DNA of 64,000 bases from Blastobasis lacticolella (Eukaryota; Arthropoda; Insecta; Lepidoptera; Blastobasidae). The notes under the pieces are model-generated. The model had not been told where the DNA came from. It did not search any database and was given only the letters and a program-made list of their open reading frames with translations. The translations under genes and the position numbers were made by a program. Below are positions 62,870-64,000 of this stretch, in pieces (positions within the stretch are counted from its first letter, which is position 1; the number at the start of each line of letters is the position of its first letter). The DNA is taken from contig LR990064.1 in assembly GCA_905147135.1 (NCBI GenBank), positions 13,472,001 to 13,536,000 on the forward strand. The letters run 5' to 3'.

Positions 62870-64000
62870 TTGAAATCTGCAGCGCTCCAGGAGCTACGAT
62901 GCAACAGACACACAGATACATATGTAAAATTAAGAACACTCGTCTTTTTGGTTCGGTGGTCTAAAAATGTCGTATGAAGCTGTATTTAATTTCACATTAA
63001 GCAGTTAGGCTAGGGTTAGGTTTGTAAGTTATTTTTTTAAATTTGTTTATAGGCTGTTCCTTAATTGCCAGTGGAATTTTATTAAATATTGATATAGCCA
63101 TCGAATAACATTGCTTCAAATACAAAGTAGAATTTGGTGTAACTTCGTGTACAAGGCGAAATGGATTTCGCGAATTTCTCAAAAATATATCCTTTGCAAC
63201 TTTAAATAAGCTGCGGTGACCTCTAACAAACTTTGCGACCTCAAATATATACAAGCATGGAAGAGTTAGTACGTTTAGAGATCTAAATAGAGGACGACAT
63301 GGTTCATACGGAGGCACTCTACAGATAGCTCGTATACATTTTTTTTGGACAACAAATGCCTTATTTATATCTGTGCTGTTTCCCCAAATCAACAATCCAT
63401 ACCGGAGCACAGATTCCACATAAGCATAATAAGCTGTAACGGCTGCATTTTTTGATGCTGATAATACTAACTTGTGCAGCGCATAACAAAAACTGTTTAA
63501 TCTATTACAAACACTGTTTACGTGATGCTTCCAATTTAGTAATTCGTCAACTGCTATTCCCAAAAACGTCACATCTTGAGTTTTTCTTAAAATTGTACCA
63601 TCGATGTCAATATTATTCAATTCATTGCATTTATTAAAATTTATGAAATTTGATTTGTCAATATTAATGTCTAAATTATTATCATTAGTCCATACTAAAA
63701 TAGATTGAAGAACAATACGAATGTCATTTTTATGGTTATTTATTCCTAGTTTTTTATTTGTCGTCACTACAATCGAGAGGTCGTCAGCGAACAATATACT
63801 TTTATAATTATTTAATTCAATTAGGTCATATATGTACAGGATAAATAATAAAGGTCCCAGTACGCTTCCTTGGGGAACACCTGAGTTATTACCCCTATAG
63901 TCTGATCTATGATTTTGTAGCACCTGTTTATCATTTAGTTTTGATATCTCAACGCATTGCTGCCTATCTTCTAAGTAGGATTTTATCCAACTTAGAGCTG
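62870..64000 (-). mobile_element. LINE ORF2 3' half entering from the right edge
   Basis: A 308-codon frame (62997-63923) continues in degraded or partial form to 64000. It shows GVPQGSVLGPLLFILYIYDL, SILFADDLSIV, FLGIAVDELLNWKHHV and YAYVESVLRYGLLIWG. The family is similar to the plus-strand LINE at 59110-62400 but the copy is far better preserved. Confidence 0.88.

Noticed and set aside
1..64000. CRISPR array or bacterial defence island
   Set aside because: No short regularly spaced direct repeats; the tandem repeats present are minisatellites without spacers, and the DNA is clearly animal nuclear.

Overview
The window is an AT-rich invertebrate nuclear segment, most likely from a moth or butterfly. 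That is an inference from compact exons with GT/AG introns, very dense short interspersed repeats, LINE/SINE tails ending in GAT/TGA microsatellites, and many TA-flanked inverted-repeat elements. No bacterial gene, operon or CRISPR array was seen.

The main gene is on the minus strand, from 45385 down to 16190. I placed 22 coding exons by hand from splice sites and continuous reading phase. They encode a large single-pass immunoglobulin-superfamily receptor. Within the window it has about six and a half Ig domains, one transmembrane segment (exon 26014-26148) and a cytoplasmic tail of nearly 1,000 residues rich in tyrosine and proline docking motifs. The signal peptide and first Ig domain(s) were not found and probably lie beyond the right edge. 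The penultimate exon ends ...EIDV-TGA-AAG and splices in phase 0 onto a last exon that is coding for 55 more residues. This suggests stop-codon readthrough, exon skipping, or both.

A second gene lies on the plus strand at 55767-58549. It has four phase-0 exons encoding a 179-residue secreted protein resembling the insect DUF1091/MD-2-related group. A third gene is seen only as its 3' terminal exon (5947-6096, plus), a cysteine-rich secreted-peptide-like tail that I could not name. A promoter-like block with a tiny first coding exon (34285-34721, plus) sits inside a 4-kb inverted-repeat element.

The rest is mostly transposable elements: (i) SINE family S1, tail ...gctgtgatgatga; (ii) tRNA-headed SINE family S2, tail ...gccaagatgatga; (iii) R3 and R4 interspersed repeats; (iv) LINE remnants, including a long broken copy at 59110-62400 and another entering from the right edge; (v) at least eight terminal-inverted-repeat elements, three of them nested inside SINEs. 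Layout: 1-5900 repeats; 5947-7300 end of the cysteine-rich gene; 7500-12600 repeats; 12640-16189 AT-rich 3' flank of the receptor gene; 16190-45385 receptor gene with repeat-filled introns; 45400-55700 repeats; 55767-58549 DUF1091-like gene; 58800-64000 LINEs and SINEs.
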